Shown piece by piece: positions 5,458-5,467 of a stretch of DNA of 5,467 nt. How positions within the stretch are numbered: the first letter of the stretch is position 1; every line of letters starts with the position of its first letter. The DNA is taken from assembly GCA_003518885.1 (NCBI GenBank), contig DOXU01000257.1:1-5467 (forward strand), in the 5' to 3' direction. The notes under the pieces were generated by a model. That model was not told the DNA's origin and made no database searches. It saw only the letters and a list, made by a program, of their open reading frames with translations. Source of the stretch: Oscillospiraceae bacterium. Lineage in GTDB: Bacteria > Bacillota > Clostridia > Oscillospirales > Ethanoligenentaceae. The position numbers and the translations under genes are program-made.

Positions 5458-5467
5458 TATAATAGAG

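Overview
The window is 5.5 kb of AT-rich bacterial chromosome. It looks like an anaerobic, low-GC member of the Bacillota. Support comes from strong AGGAGG-type ribosome binding sites, near-consensus sigma-A/sigma-70 promoters, compact intrinsic terminators, and a hybrid cluster protein with the cysteine spacing typical of strict anaerobes. A Negativicutes or clostridial host is plausible, but I cannot fix the genus from the sequence. There are no RNA genes, transposases, CRISPR arrays or phage genes, and the gene content is mostly ordinary.

Layout, left to right. (1) The 3' end of metE (cobalamin-independent methionine synthase) runs in on the + strand and stops at 406, followed by a strong hairpin terminator at 480-534. 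(2) On the - strand, a MarR-family regulator (1369-1827) lies upstream of an iron-sulfur flavoprotein-like flavodoxin-fold gene (630-1199). The 169-bp gap between them holds two promoter-like elements for the flavoprotein and two copies of a direct repeat. (3) A long perfect hairpin (1991-2035) separates this module from hcp (2059-3630, - strand), which encodes a class I hybrid cluster protein with all expected cluster ligands. (4) Divergent from hcp, a small cupin gene (3814-4146, + strand) ends in a textbook terminator. (5) After a 211-bp region with no gene, a ten-helix EamA/DMT permease (4420-5319, - strand) closes the window. The last 148 bp are its upstream region.

How the parts may work together: the MarR regulator, the Fe-S flavoprotein and Hcp fit a redox or nitrosative-stress theme. 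This is inference from neighbourhood and family knowledge. The most interesting signal is regulatory. An 18-bp element with the pattern TTGAMA-N-GGAAAYAAAAW (- strand) occurs three times. Two copies lie in the flavoprotein promoter region. One lies in the marR promoter, where it occupies the same -35/spacer register as the distal flavoprotein copy. This suggests one operator shared by the regulator and its target. A weaker related sequence precedes hcp. I see no strong evidence for a wholly new multi-gene system.
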